A stretch of 64,000 nucleotides of DNA from JBOEGW01 sp050633625 (GCA_050633625.1 JBOEGW010000002.1:5763-69762), one strand, 5' to 3'. Counted from the first letter of the stretch, positions 17,105 through 26,463 are shown. Numbers and translations are program-made. The notes: generated from the sequence alone by a model not told the origin.

Positions 17105-17702
17105 GGTGTGATCCTTTCCGTTGATCGTCGTTGGACGGATCGTGGAAAAGGCCGGGGGAATGAGAGCGGGCTGCACCCGGCACGGGGCGGAATGAAATGG
17201 AGCACGCCGGGGGCGGGTTTGTTGTGAGCGATGCCCCGCAGCGCTCAAGGCGCCAGCCGTCCAGAAACCTGCCCCCGGCGTTGCCGACCGCTCGACCCCG
17301 GGCTAGCGATCTCTAAGGCCAACAGGTCGACGGAAAGGCGCGCGGCGGTGACACTGACGTGAGACGTTGCCCCGGGATGCATGACGATGATTTGCGATTT
17401 CGTTGCCTGCGGCACAGGGGGAGTTCGGCGCCCCTGGCAGCTTCGCCAAGACGACCCAAGCGCTGGTCGCTCGAATGAGAGAAGGGGTGCGCTTGCATCG
17501 CTCAGTGGGCTCCCAGTTCTCCCTGCTTACATTCGGTTCCGCCACGGATTCGCGCGATCCACTCTGTCCCTCAACAGAACGATCAAAGCTGCTTCTGCGA
17601 TCGATCCAGTCAGACTATCCGCCTCGGTGTCAGCGTCCGAAATATGCCGCGTTCTTCGGACACGGGTATCGGACCCGAACTGCTGCCATTCCTCAGAACG
17701 AG
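17105..17702. other. Non-coding stretch with a long stem-loop
   Basis: About 600 bp with no supported gene: the frames here are short, overlapping and without ribosome sites. It carries the promoter region of the small gene at 17104 and the inverted repeat at 17205-17280. Confidence 0.5.
17205..17280. repeat. 16-bp inverted repeat, 44-bp spacer
   Basis: CGCCGGGGGCGGGTTT (17205-17220) is the reverse complement, with one mismatch, of 17265-17280. Inside it, GAGCG and CGCTC can pair again, so a single strand could fold into a long branched stem. In a leading region such structures can act as single-strand promoters or origins; function here is unknown. Confidence 0.6.
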
Positions 17703-17730
17703 AAAAAGCCAGACCGCCGAAGCGGTCTGG
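17703..17730 (-). terminator. Intrinsic terminator of DUF736 copy 1
   Basis: Read on the - strand: CCAGACCGC, TTCG loop, GCGGTCTGG, then CTTTTTCTC. A perfect 9-bp stem with the very stable UUCG tetraloop and a T-run, 8 bp after the stop codon of the DUF736 gene. Confidence 0.9.
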
Positions 17731-17738
17731 CCCTTGGC

Positions 17739-18077
17739 TTAGGCGGCGTCTTTGGGACCCCAGGGGATGACCGCCTGAAGGGACAGATCGTCCTGGTTCG
17801 CGGCCTTGCCGAGGTTGGCGTTGAAGCCGTGATCGCGGATGGTCAGCGTGTAGTAGTCGGCGCCGGTCTCCTTGTTCTGCTTCTTCCAGATGCCGCCGCA
17901 CTCGACCAGCTTGCCGCGCGGGGAGCGGCCGAGGACGCGGTGCGTAGGGGCCATCGGGTTCGCGCTTGCGACAGGTTCGACCGTGATGTCGAGGTCGAAG
18001 GTCAGGGTTGAGATGGAGCCTGTGCCCTTGGCGGTTTCGATGTCGGCGCTGGTGAATTTGATGCAGTTCGTGGTCAT
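17739..18077 (-). CDS. DUF736 family protein, copy 1
   Basis: A 112-residue protein (MTTNCIKFTSADIETAKGTG start) of the DUF736 family, small single-domain proteins found on alphaproteobacterial conjugative plasmids and integrative elements near transfer or replication genes; biochemical role unknown. ATG 18077 has AAGGAG 8 bases upstream; the longer open frame to 18284 is upstream regulatory DNA. It is followed by a strong terminator, so it is monocistronic. A near-identical copy lies at 45575-45913 with its upstream region. Confidence 0.88.
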   Translation of the reverse strand: MTTNCIKFTSADIETAKGTGSISTLTFDLDITVEPVASANPMAPTHRVLGRSPRGKLVECGGIWKKQNKETGADYYTLTIRDHGFNANLGKAANQDDLSLQAVIPWGPKDAA

Positions 18078-18276
18078 TGCTCTTCTCCTTGTTTGCGTTG
18101 CAATGATGGTCACCTTGCAGCTGGCCAAGGCCCGGTCACACCGAAGGCGAAGCGCAGCGGAGAGGGGCAGGCGCCGGTCTTTTTGCTCCGCGCGGAATGA
18201 CCCGCAGGGGCAGGGGAAAAAGATCGGCGACAACCTTTGTGGACGGGACGACAGCTGCGACCAGCATGTCATGCAA
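17743..18276. repeat. Direct repeat, copy A (DUF736 gene plus upstream region)
   Basis: This stretch aligns with 45579-46112 from end to end at a constant offset of 27,836 bp, with scattered single-base differences and no net length change. It covers the DUF736 coding region and about 200 bp upstream. Similarity stops abruptly at both ends, where the terminators and upstream flanks differ. Confidence 0.9.
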
Positions 18277-18981
18277 AGCAACACATCGGGAGAAGTGCTC
18301 TGGCCAGGAAGGAAACTAGGTGATCTGCCGAGGGAGATGCTGCGGGGGGCGGTGTCTTCTCTGTCCTCTTGCCCGGAGACGCACCCGGACGGGTCAGAGC
18401 TTTGCCTGACCCTGCCTCACGCGCCGCCACGGCTGGTTTCCATGGCAACGCGATGTGTGTTGTCTGGCAGAGCAACTGGGAAACCGTCGGAGCCTCGACA
18501 CCCTGCTCGGCTTACCCGGATTTCGAAAGGACCCTCCACGGCAGACCGAAGTATTACGATTTGCGCGTCACGACCACCACCAGCATTGTGCCAGCTGCGG
18601 CCAATACAATCCGGCGGTCGTCGGACCTCGTTTGCGGCCCATGATCGCGGCGCGGAGCTGCTTGTCCAGCAAAACGAGGACCAACACCGACCGAGACGCG
18701 AGGTACGTGATCACTGATGTCACGCGCCCGCCCCAGCGACCGAAACCGAAATGGCCGAGATGAAGCGTTGCCACGACCATGCGACGGCTGGTCGGGCTGG
18801 CTCCGGAGGAGACTGCGCTGCCAGCGGCACGTCGCAGGGAGAGGCGGCGTTTCAACTCGGGGAGGGCGGCTGCGTGCAGCCGACCGAGTAGGGTGCGGTC
18901 CTGGCCAAAGGGCAGGAGGGGCCAATGTTCCCCTTGAATGCTTCATCTTAAAAATCAAAAGTTACTTCAACGGCAGGGCCA
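18078..18981. other. DUF736 upstream region and gene-poor DNA
   Basis: The first 200 bp belong to the direct repeat and contain the GAAGCGCAGCGGAGA and GCAGGGGCAGGGGAAAA blocks also seen upstream of DUF736 copy 2 (and loosely of the DUF2493 gene). From about 18280 to 18960 there is no supported gene; several - strand frames change phase around 18600-18850 and could be remnants of a decayed membrane protein, which I cannot identify. Confidence 0.45.
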
Positions 18982-19584
18982 TTGAGACAGACGGAACACA
19001 CTTTGATTGAGCTGAAAATCGAACTGGTTGGCATCAAACCACCCATCTGGCGCCGTATACTCGTGCCGAATGACATCAGCTTGGACATCCTGCATTCCGT
19101 TCTCCAGGGCGCTATGCCTTGGCAGGACTATCATCTGCATGAGTTCGAGATTGGCGAAGACAGGTTCGAGGCCCGCGACGAACGTGACGACAGCTGGGAC
19201 CCAAACGATGGCCGGAAAGACGAAAAGAAGTTTGCTCTTGGAGAGCTGGTCAAGAAAGGCAGTCAGTTCACATACACTTATGATTTCGGCGATGGTTGGC
19301 GACATCTCGTCACTGTCGAGAAGGTTAGCAAGCCAACCGGAAGACCCGATCTGGACTTTCCTGCCTGTGTTGCCGGAGAACGCGCGTGTCCGCCAGAGGA
19401 CAGTGGAGGGCCCTACTCTTACGAAGAGTTTCTCGACGCGCTGACCGACAAACGCCACCCGGAACATCGTGATACAAAGAAATGGGCCGGCGCGTTCGAA
19501 CCGGAAGTGTTCAGCGTGCAGCAAGCCAATGCTGCCGTCGGTGCGATGTTTGTTTGGGCAAAAGAGCGCCGCGATCGAAAGTGA
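18982..19584 (+). CDS. Plasmid pRiA4b ORF-3 family protein
   Basis: A 200-residue protein matching the pRiA4b ORF-3-like family: opening ELKIELVGIKPPIWRRILVP, the central YTYDFGDGWRHLVTVEKV block and the CPPEDSGGPYSYEEFLDAL block are its hallmarks. The family is widespread on plasmids and near mobile elements; function unknown. The start is a TTG with no better codon upstream. It stands alone, marking the left side of the AT-richer accessory island. Confidence 0.88.
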   Translation: MRQTEHTLIELKIELVGIKPPIWRRILVPNDISLDILHSVLQGAMPWQDYHLHEFEIGEDRFEARDERDDSWDPNDGRKDEKKFALGELVKKGSQFTYTYDFGDGWRHLVTVEKVSKPTGRPDLDFPACVAGERACPPEDSGGPYSYEEFLDALTDKRHPEHRDTKKWAGAFEPEVFSVQQANAAVGAMFVWAKERRDRK

Positions 19585-19919
19585 GCCTAACGCTGTCTTG
19601 CAACGCTTGCTCCGGCATAGACGTTGGCAATGTGATGCGATCTTCCGAAGCAGCGTCCAAAGAAACCATAAGCGCCGACGTGCAAACGGCACCGCAATAG
19701 GCAACCAAACCTGCTCGGGTAACGATAACCGAGAATTATTGTTACCGTACTGAGACGGCGCAAACCTGCTAAAACCAAATCGGTTTGCCTCTGGTTTTTG
19801 TCCAAGCTAGGCAACTGATTATTGGTGGTGCGCATCCTTCCGGCAAAACGGACCGTTCTTGACCCGCTTCTTGACATCCGTGACTGGCCTCCAAGGCTTG
19901 GTCGACAGGAAGTTTAGAC
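19585..19919. other. Non-coding gap with a dif-like palindrome
   Basis: 335 bp with no supported gene. It contains the 29-bp palindrome at 19718-19746. The rest shows no recognised element. Confidence 0.5.
19718..19746. repeat. dif-like palindrome, 11 + 7 + 11 bp
   Basis: GGTAACGATAA (19718-19728), 7-bp spacer, TTATTGTTACC (19736-19746); the arms are complementary with one mismatch. Xer recombination sites have the form ...ATAA, 6-8 bp, TTAT..., which this follows. A second site with the same ATAA-7-TTAT core is at 40169-40199 beside a tyrosine recombinase gene. Confidence 0.5.
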
Positions 19920-20240
19920 ATGCGTATTGTCTGCTCAAGAGCAATCGTTATCCGAAGGGGCACTCACTTGGCCTATGTAATTGTTGGCGTTTCAAGCACG
20001 ACCGGAACAATCCATCGACTCACACCGATGAAAGAGCGTGGCGAGTACCAACTAACGGCGCCAAAACTTACTGCCGACGAACGGAAGCGTGAAGTCAACT
20101 ATACTTGGGTGGCTGATATTGAGGAGGTCGTTCGTCTCATTGAGAAGGAAGGCTATTATGCGCGGATGTACAACGTCGAAAACGATCAAGCTCCAGATAT
20201 AATTGCAAATCAGTTTATTAAGGTATTTCGACTGCCCTAA
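19920..20240 (+). CDS. Hypothetical protein, small
   Basis: A 106-residue protein of unknown function with a short hydrophobic beta-like N-terminal section (LAYVIVGVSS) followed by a charged region (TADERKREVNYTWVADIEEVVRLI). It resembles small DUF3892-type proteins in length and pattern only loosely. ATG 19920 is preceded by AGGAAG 8 bases upstream, which supports translation. No operon partner is closer than 170 bp. Confidence 0.55.
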   Translation: MRIVCSRAIVIRRGTHLAYVIVGVSSTTGTIHRLTPMKERGEYQLTAPKLTADERKREVNYTWVADIEEVVRLIEKEGYYARMYNVENDQAPDIIANQFIKVFRLP

Positions 20241-20412
20241 GTCGTTGGGTTTGCTATAATCAAAATAAAACGGATTACTGACGTCGCCTAGCAATGTAAT
20301 CCAACCTTTTATCTTACGCTGCTGACTATCCCGCCCGCCGTATTCCGGCATCACCAGCCTCATGGCAGGATCCGGAATTTTACATCAACATGCAGCCAAT
20401 TTAGGTGATCTT

Positions 20413-20919
20413 ATGGAAGTTCTCTTTTCAACAACTCTCAAACCCATGGCCGACTTTGAGGTGGGAGAAATCGGTCTCTGCAACTTTGGCAGAGGGGCTG
20501 AATTGGCCATGCTTGTCATCAAACTCGAGGAAGATCTTGGTTTCGCTACAATGCATGACCAGGGTGATGACCTGTTCAGTATTCACTATGTGGAGCACAG
20601 ACTTGACCTCTGCCTTTCGTATGGCCAAGACTGGAAGCTGGTGATCGACCCGACTGGGGATATCCAAATGGGAGGTTACGCTTCACCTGAAATTGGCGAC
20701 ATGGTCATGTGGAACGGTGCCTATGGCTTGTGCGCGGCTCAGCCTCGAGGCCCCATGAAGAACAAGGTCAACTTTCCACTGACTGGCACCGTTTCTAATA
20801 GGTCACCCATCGAAGCAATATTTAAGTCTTGGAAAATTGTCCTCAACGAGAATGATCCCGAGACTGGCCTCGCTCCCGTAATCTTCCGCCGCCCCTCAAA
20901 GCAGGTTTCGCAGCCTTGA
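20413..20919 (+). CDS. Hypothetical protein
   Basis: A 168-residue soluble protein (starts MEVLFSTTLKPMADFEVGEI). I recognise no family. ATG 20413 is chosen because TAGGTGAT precedes it at good distance; the ATG at 20362 lacks a ribosome site. The gene converges on the TIR gene with only 26 bp between stops. Base composition is lower in GC than the plasmid backbone, in line with the island being acquired. Confidence 0.6.
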   Translation: MEVLFSTTLKPMADFEVGEIGLCNFGRGAELAMLVIKLEEDLGFATMHDQGDDLFSIHYVEHRLDLCLSYGQDWKLVIDPTGDIQMGGYASPEIGDMVMWNGAYGLCAAQPRGPMKNKVNFPLTGTVSNRSPIEAIFKSWKIVLNENDPETGLAPVIFRRPSKQVSQP

Positions 20920-20945
20920 TTGAAACATTGCCAAAAGAAGGAACC

Positions 20946-21890
20946 CTACTGGAGTTGTTCGATCAGCATGTCCCAGTATAGTTCTGCTCCACCTTCAAAT
21001 GTGAGCTTAACACCCTCTTGGCGACCAAACCCCATCCCAAGGCTTTTCATAAACAAGGCCTGCTCATCAGCTTCTACAGTAAGCTGCTCGTTGTAGCCGG
21101 TGGTGGCAGCGTTCTCGCTCCCTGAGAAGGCAATTCCACCAAAATGTTCTGACCCCATAAAAATGGTGCACGCACTGACTTTTTTGCCGTCGCGATAACA
21201 GACTGCCGTGAACCTGTTGGCGTCGATACGCCGAAATGTCCCTTCGATCTCTGGATTACGAGCTGCAAGTTCGGTCAAAGAATTCTCAAAATACTTGGCC
21301 ATATAGTCGAACGCCTCATGCAGAAAGGCGTCACGATCACGGTCTGTGAACGACTTGGATACTCTCAGATTGCTTGATCTAATGCCGGGATCGGCCATCA
21401 TAGGTGAAACCGGCTGGGTGGCTTCAGGTAAAGCCTGAGATTGCGCTGAACCGCCAAGTCGCTTTGCCGCTTTCTGAACAGCTTGGGCAACCTCCCGAAA
21501 CGCCTGATCTCTATCAGGCCACTGCGTGACTGGTTTTCCGTCGGTTGGAACTCCAAGAATTTTGCCAAATGGTGTATCGTGCCAAAGGCAATCACGCAAG
21601 ATGACTGGAATGACGATTGCTTCCTTCCGGTCATGCCTCTCAACGGCCCGCAACATCTCCTTTTCGTAGCAATATTCAGATGCAAGAAAATCGGAACTGA
21701 TCAAAAGAAGTATGATGTCATCGTTCTCAACGTGAATGTCGATCTCACCACCAAACTCTTGGCCAGGATCAATTCGCCGGTCGTGCCATGTCTCGATCAA
21801 ACCTTGGCGTTTCAAGATTGCCAGTTGCTTTTCGAGCTGGTCGCGTAGCACCTCGTCGGCATGGCTGTAAGAGAAGAAAACTGAAGGCAT
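20946..21890 (-). CDS. TIR-domain protein
   Basis: A 314-residue protein. Residues 1-150 form a TIR domain (VFFSYSHADEVLRDQLEKQL; IILLLISSDFLASEYCYEKE; IVIPVILRDCLW); the glutamate in EYCYEKEM is in the place of the NAD-cleaving glutamate of enzymatic TIRs. Residues 190-314 form a second, unrecognised domain (FLHEAFDYMAKYFENSL; FTAVCYRDGKKVSACTIFMG) that may sense a ligand or partner. Bacterial TIR proteins often act in phage defence or as NADases; here the function is inferred from domain and location. It is a single gene, divergent from the DUF2235 gene. Confidence 0.85.
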   Translation of the reverse strand: MPSVFFSYSHADEVLRDQLEKQLAILKRQGLIETWHDRRIDPGQEFGGEIDIHVENDDIILLLISSDFLASEYCYEKEMLRAVERHDRKEAIVIPVILRDCLWHDTPFGKILGVPTDGKPVTQWPDRDQAFREVAQAVQKAAKRLGGSAQSQALPEATQPVSPMMADPGIRSSNLRVSKSFTDRDRDAFLHEAFDYMAKYFENSLTELAARNPEIEGTFRRIDANRFTAVCYRDGKKVSACTIFMGSEHFGGIAFSGSENAATTGYNEQLTVEADEQALFMKSLGMGFGRQEGVKLTFEGGAELYWDMLIEQLQ

Positions 21891-22161
21891 CGCAATTCCA
21901 AATCATATTATTCTGGAGTCTGTTTACCCGATTTTTTCTAGGCTGACAGTGGATTAAAGGATGTGCCCTTTGCCCCGATCCACGTCCCGCTAGTTCTCAC
22001 GTTCGATGTCTAGCTCCCGCTCGTCCTGTTCTTGGTGATGGACGCTGATTGTGAAGGTCTCTGTGATCCCCAGATTTGGTCTGGCGAGTTTAATTGACTT
22101 TACCACAACCAGCGAATAGCGATTTAGAGGAACAAATTAAGAACGAAGCGGAGTTATTTTC

Positions 22162-23589
22162 ATGCCGAAGAACATTCTAATTTTCTCGGATGGGACCGGA
22201 CAAGTCGGTGGCATGAAGCCAGACCAACGGCTCTCAAATGTCTATAAGTTGTATCGTGCGGCCAGGCCCGGTCCATCCTCCCCGATCAAGCCATCTGAAC
22301 AGGTTTGCTTCTATGACGCAGGCCTCGGGGCGGGAGAAGTTGGCGGGTTGACGTTTCAGCGAGTGCGCAACGTGCTTTCTGCGGCAGTAGGCACAGGAAT
22401 CGATGAAAACGTTATCGATTGCTACGAAAAAATAATTTCCTACTACGAACCAGGTGATCGCATCCTTGTGTTTGGTTTTTCACGTGGTGCATACACCGCA
22501 CGCGCCGTAGCTAACGTGATGAACCTCTGTGGCATCCCAACCAAAATGCCGGATGGATCTGCTGTCCCACGCTATGGAGCGCCGCTCAGGAAGATCGCAA
22601 GCGACGCAGTCAATTTCGTCTACAATCACGGGAACGGATACTCGCGCGGTCAGGAACCCTATTTTACCCGAAGGGAAGAGCTCGGAAGGCGGTTTCGGCG
22701 AAAGTACGGGAGTTTCGTCCCTGATGCGGAGGAAGATGTTCAGGGCAACGTGCAGCCTACATTCATTGGCGTCTTTGATACGGTTGCAGCGCTTGGAAAT
22801 GTCGTTGTCGGATATCTTATAGTCGCGAGTTTGGTGGCACTAGGCGGTCTGTTCTCTGCGGCGTTGTACTGGTCTTGGCATTGGATATTTTGGTCCGTCC
22901 CTGCGGTGTTACTGACCATCATTTCATATTGGTACATCAAGTTGCGCTGGTCGCAGTTCAAGTACTTTTCTCCCGATCCCGAAAAGCCATTGAGAATCTC
23001 GAATCCGCGCGACTGGTGGGCGATTTGGAAGCACGGTCACCGAGCAGTCTGGAATCGCAAGAACTATGACAAATGGCTAGATTCCGATGTTGGGTTTGCC
23101 CGTCATGCATTGGCCATAGACGAGCATCGGCGAGACTTCCCCCGGGTTAAGTGGGCGATGAAAGCCGAGGCGGCCAAAACATCAGGCAGAAAGCCCGAAT
23201 GGTTGAAACAAGTATGGTTTGCCGGGTGCCACAGCGATGTGGGCGGCAGTTATCTGGAACCAGAATCTCGACTCAGTGACATTGCGTTGGACTGGATGGT
23301 CAGCGAGTTGAAGGAATGCGTTCCTGAGATAAAGATAAACAAGAACATTCTTTTCCGATCTCCGGATGCTGTCGCTCTTCAACACGAAGAAACATACATG
23401 TTCAGGTTCGGCCCACTAAAGAGGAAGTGGCCGGCCAAACCACGTATCGTCGATCCAATTTTTAAGCTGCACCCATCGGTAATTCAGCGGCTTAAGGCTG
23501 ACTCTGTGCCTCAAGTTGGTGAGGTGAAGCCCTACCGGCCTGAACAGCTTAGGGAACACCCGCAAGCTAAGAAGTATTTCGAGGACTGA
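22162..23589 (+). CDS. DUF2235 alpha/beta hydrolase with membrane segments (Tle1-like)
   Basis: A 475-residue protein with the DUF2235 start (ILIFSDGTGQ), nucleophile elbow GFSRGAYTARAV (about residue 110), an aspartate in GVFDTVAALG (about 200) and a histidine in FAGCHSDVGGSY (about 358), the presumed Ser-Asp-His triad. Two hydrophobic segments (about 210-235 and 240-260) sit between the Asp and the His. The family includes T6SS phospholipase effectors, but no T6SS gene is near. It may be a membrane-damaging effector. Divergent from the TIR gene (271 bp) and followed after about 100 bp by another unknown gene on the same strand. Confidence 0.8.
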   Translation: MPKNILIFSDGTGQVGGMKPDQRLSNVYKLYRAARPGPSSPIKPSEQVCFYDAGLGAGEVGGLTFQRVRNVLSAAVGTGIDENVIDCYEKIISYYEPGDRILVFGFSRGAYTARAVANVMNLCGIPTKMPDGSAVPRYGAPLRKIASDAVNFVYNHGNGYSRGQEPYFTRREELGRRFRRKYGSFVPDAEEDVQGNVQPTFIGVFDTVAALGNVVVGYLIVASLVALGGLFSAALYWSWHWIFWSVPAVLLTIISYWYIKLRWSQFKYFSPDPEKPLRISNPRDWWAIWKHGHRAVWNRKNYDKWLDSDVGFARHALAIDEHRRDFPRVKWAMKAEAAKTSGRKPEWLKQVWFAGCHSDVGGSYLEPESRLSDIALDWMVSELKECVPEIKINKNILFRSPDAVALQHEETYMFRFGPLKRKWPAKPRIVDPIFKLHPSVIQRLKADSVPQVGEVKPYRPEQLREHPQAKKYFED

Positions 23590-23693
23590 TAATACCAGTG
23601 GTCAGCTTGGTGCAGGACAGGCAGAATGTGACGTACCATGGCGAAATGATGTGTGTTTCCTTCCAAGAAATTCGAACGAGTGGGGGCTGACTG

Positions 23694-25307
23694 ATGAAAA
23701 TGAAGAGCCTAAAAAAATACAAGGTGGGCGGCACAGGATCCAAAATGCAGCTAGCTATTCCGCTGCCTCAAACACCGGACGGACGCGTTTACCGCTATTC
23801 TCCGAATGAAATCGCGCATCCCCGACACTTCGTTCTTGGCAATAGGGAAGCCGGTTTTGTCGTCGAAGAGCACAAGCGTGAGCGGATGAGGCAGGAACCA
23901 GGGACGACAAAGACTGTATGTCCTTACAGTGGTGTCATCGGCGATGACGGGGACTTCACACATCCGAAGGACCAGGAGGCCGCGATCAAGATCGTCAAAC
24001 ATGCGGCAATGCAAGACGTCGAATCTGCATTGTCGGATATGCTCAAAGGCGTCGCTCAGAAAAGTCGTGGTGGGATCACTTTCAAGCCAGGTGCACGTAC
24101 ACGTCGCCCAAACCCGCAATTTGGTCGACGTGATCTCATGCGCCTTCTGATTTGTGACTGCTGCGGGCGAGATTATGGCGTCTTCGCGATTGCGCTCTAC
24201 TGTCCGGACTGCGGTGCCCCAAATATCGCACTTCACTTCGGGCGAGAGGTTGAGCTCGTCTTGCAGCAAGCCCGGATAGCAGAGGATTTGGGTGAAGATC
24301 GACAAGAACTTGCGTACCGTCTCTTGGGTAACGCGCATGAAGATGTCCTGACCGCCTTTGAAGCGGTACAAAAGGTAGTCTACGTTCACAGGGTTTCTAA
24401 GGAGGAATCAGGTGTTGTGCCTGCCAAACCTGTGCGCAACGATTTTCAGAATGTCGAAAGGGCTCAAAAACGCTATGCTGAATTTGGCTTCAATCCGTTC
24501 TGCGCGCTGTCCGAGGACGAACGAGAGCTGCTCGATCTCAATATTCAGAAGCGGCATGTGATCGGACACAATCTCGGTGTGGTTGATGCCAAGTTCGCAG
24601 AAAACGCGCGAGACGCGCGCCTAGGTGAAACCGTGGAGCTAGTTGGGTCTGAAATTCGGGAGTTCGCCAGATTGTGCCAACTAGTGATTTCGGCGCTGAA
24701 TGATTGGCTTGGGGGCTTAAGCTTTCCGATTGCCCCAAAGGCTGAGGGGGAAACGGGCGGCGGGAACGAACCCGAGACTAAGGAAGGCACAGTGGGGGAT
24801 CTTGGTAGTCTGGCATCCAGGATTGGCCGTTGGCTCTGTGAACATTCGGTTACTGGTATGCCCGACAATATCGACGAGGAGGGCGTTCTGACGGCATTTT
24901 CGGATATGGAAGAAGGCGAGCTGAAGGAGGCGTTAGCTGAGCTTGAAATGGAGAGCTGTGTCGTGCTGTCGCATGTAATCGGAACGCGCCTCCCACGCAT
25001 CCAAACGGCAGAGGAACTCTTTCTGGTTTTTGACCCCCTTGTCTTGAAGTCGAGCCCGATCACAGACGCTTTGCATCTCGTCGATCTCGTTTTGGCGGGA
25101 GATGGCTCAGTGAGCTTATCCGACTTACATGATCAAAGCGGAATGGACCAAAGGCGGTTCAACCCGGCGGCAGGGATGATCGTGGCAGAGATTGGCGAAG
25201 GTCGTGTGAGCCGCACATACTCGCCTGACTATCCGGCGAGGTATTTCACGATGGCCTCAGAGGACCGTGTCGCATTGAAGCGGCTTGGCAAACAGTTGAC
25301 AGGGTAG
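23694..25307 (+). CDS. Large hypothetical protein with a zinc ribbon
   Basis: A 537-residue protein of unknown function. A four-cysteine zinc ribbon is visible at about residues 157-180 (CDCCGRDYG...CPDCGAPN). The middle (200-340) is helical; the C-terminal third (380-537) looks like one or two winged-helix domains, with an LSDLHDQSGM segment that could be a recognition helix. It follows the DUF2235 gene on the same strand with 104 bp between, so co-transcription is possible. No catalytic motif was recognised. Confidence 0.65.
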   Translation: MKMKSLKKYKVGGTGSKMQLAIPLPQTPDGRVYRYSPNEIAHPRHFVLGNREAGFVVEEHKRERMRQEPGTTKTVCPYSGVIGDDGDFTHPKDQEAAIKIVKHAAMQDVESALSDMLKGVAQKSRGGITFKPGARTRRPNPQFGRRDLMRLLICDCCGRDYGVFAIALYCPDCGAPNIALHFGREVELVLQQARIAEDLGEDRQELAYRLLGNAHEDVLTAFEAVQKVVYVHRVSKEESGVVPAKPVRNDFQNVERAQKRYAEFGFNPFCALSEDERELLDLNIQKRHVIGHNLGVVDAKFAENARDARLGETVELVGSEIREFARLCQLVISALNDWLGGLSFPIAPKAEGETGGGNEPETKEGTVGDLGSLASRIGRWLCEHSVTGMPDNIDEEGVLTAFSDMEEGELKEALAELEMESCVVLSHVIGTRLPRIQTAEELFLVFDPLVLKSSPITDALHLVDLVLAGDGSVSLSDLHDQSGMDQRRFNPAAGMIVAEIGEGRVSRTYSPDYPARYFTMASEDRVALKRLGKQLTG

Positions 25308-25359
25308 GTATCCGTCTTTCCAATCGGCAATTCTTGATGAGGCGATTACAAATGACCTG

Positions 25360-26340
25360 CTATGACCACACCGCTAATGGTGAGAATGAGATAGCCCTTC
25401 CTTCTTCCAAATCTTCCATAAACGTCTTCCACCGCTCCCGCCCCATTCTGACAGAGCAGTACCCTGCAGCCATAGCCGAAAAGCCAGTTAGGACTGTTGT
25501 CAGGTCATCGATGAATCCGTCTGCGAGTTTTGGAACTGCCTTGCCATACGCGAGGTAGATTGCATCACGATAGTTTGCTTTTCCCCGATATCTGGAGGCC
25601 TCATGCAAGAAGCATATGCTCTTTCTACCAAAGGCATCGTCCCGCAACGCGCGTGCGGCTTTAGTGCGAAAATTGTCTACTCCCAATTCCTTGAATTCAC
25701 GCGAATTTCTAACTTGTTGCTCAAGGTTCCATTGCTCCCAAGATGCAGTGCCCGACAAGTACTCTGCGTGACAGCCCCACGCCTGTTCTGGGGTTCTGGG
25801 TACAGATGTGAGTGAGTGACTGCCACGGGATCGAGGCCCGGTTAGATCGCCCTCCACATCAGATTTGACGAGGCTGCCTAGCCGGTCGCTGAAGGGCGCC
25901 ATTGCCAACTTTGCTTCGACGATTTGTCGGTCCCACTGGCGGGCCGTTGAAGCGTGGGTCTCTGGAAACGAGCCGTCGGCTGCGGCGATCATTGCAGAGG
26001 CTGCGCCGTAGACACCATAGTACCATGTCACAATCCCAACACGTGCAACGTCGGCCTTGTTCGGCACTGCGGCCATTCCGCGAAGAGCAGCGATCTGATG
26101 CAGCGAGAAAAGCAATTGTTCGAATACCGAATTCAATTGGCGCTCGCTCAACTCCTTACGTTGAACCCGTCCATAGAATGCTTGGGCCGTACTGAAATCC
26201 AAAGCGCAATCTGAGACCAGTATGGCTTCCGCCCGCATCCAGTTTAGTGTGGATGGGAGTGCAAAAACCGCGTCTGGAATCTCCTCCGGTGTCTCGGTCA
26301 GTGTCCCGTGGGTGCGCATGCGGGTGTATAGTGATGTCAT
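25360..26340 (-). CDS. Hypothetical protein divergent from the Fic operon
   Basis: A 326-residue soluble helical protein without a family I recognise (starts MTSLYTRMRTHGTLTETPEE). ATG 26340 is preferred over ATGs 6 and 30 bases upstream because GGAAGGA lies 7 bases before it. It converges with the 537-residue gene and is divergent from Fic-OLD-UvrD; the tandem repeat at 26383-26417 lies in the shared promoter gap. HEPN-like or accessory roles cannot be tested by eye. Confidence 0.6.
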   Translation of the reverse strand: MTSLYTRMRTHGTLTETPEEIPDAVFALPSTLNWMRAEAILVSDCALDFSTAQAFYGRVQRKELSERQLNSVFEQLLFSLHQIAALRGMAAVPNKADVARVGIVTWYYGVYGAASAMIAAADGSFPETHASTARQWDRQIVEAKLAMAPFSDRLGSLVKSDVEGDLTGPRSRGSHSLTSVPRTPEQAWGCHAEYLSGTASWEQWNLEQQVRNSREFKELGVDNFRTKAARALRDDAFGRKSICFLHEASRYRGKANYRDAIYLAYGKAVPKLADGFIDDLTTVLTGFSAMAAGYCSVRMGRERWKTFMEDLEEGRAISFSPLAVWS

Positions 26341-26382
26341 TGGCATTTCCTTCCGAGTAACTTTTTTCATGATTTTTCTATT

Positions 26383-26417
26383 TTAGAAACATATTTCATG
26401 TGTTAGGAACATTTTTC
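26383..26417. promoter_or_regulatory. Tandem 15-bp repeat, operator candidate for the Fic operon
   Basis: TTAGAAACATATTTC (26383-26397) and TTAGGAACATTTTTC (26403-26417) agree at 13 of 15 positions, with a 20-bp period (nearly two helical turns), in the AT-rich gap between two divergent genes. Each unit has GAAA...TTTC-type symmetry. Likely binding sites for a dimeric regulator. Confidence 0.5.
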
Positions 26418-26463
26418 GAGGCACCTTGTCTTTGGTAACGATATTCGCACAGGAGGGACGAAA

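Noticed and set aside
18280..18960. Possible decayed membrane-protein gene on the - strand
   Set aside because: Hydrophobic stretches exist in two different frames but cannot be joined with confidence or linked to a family.
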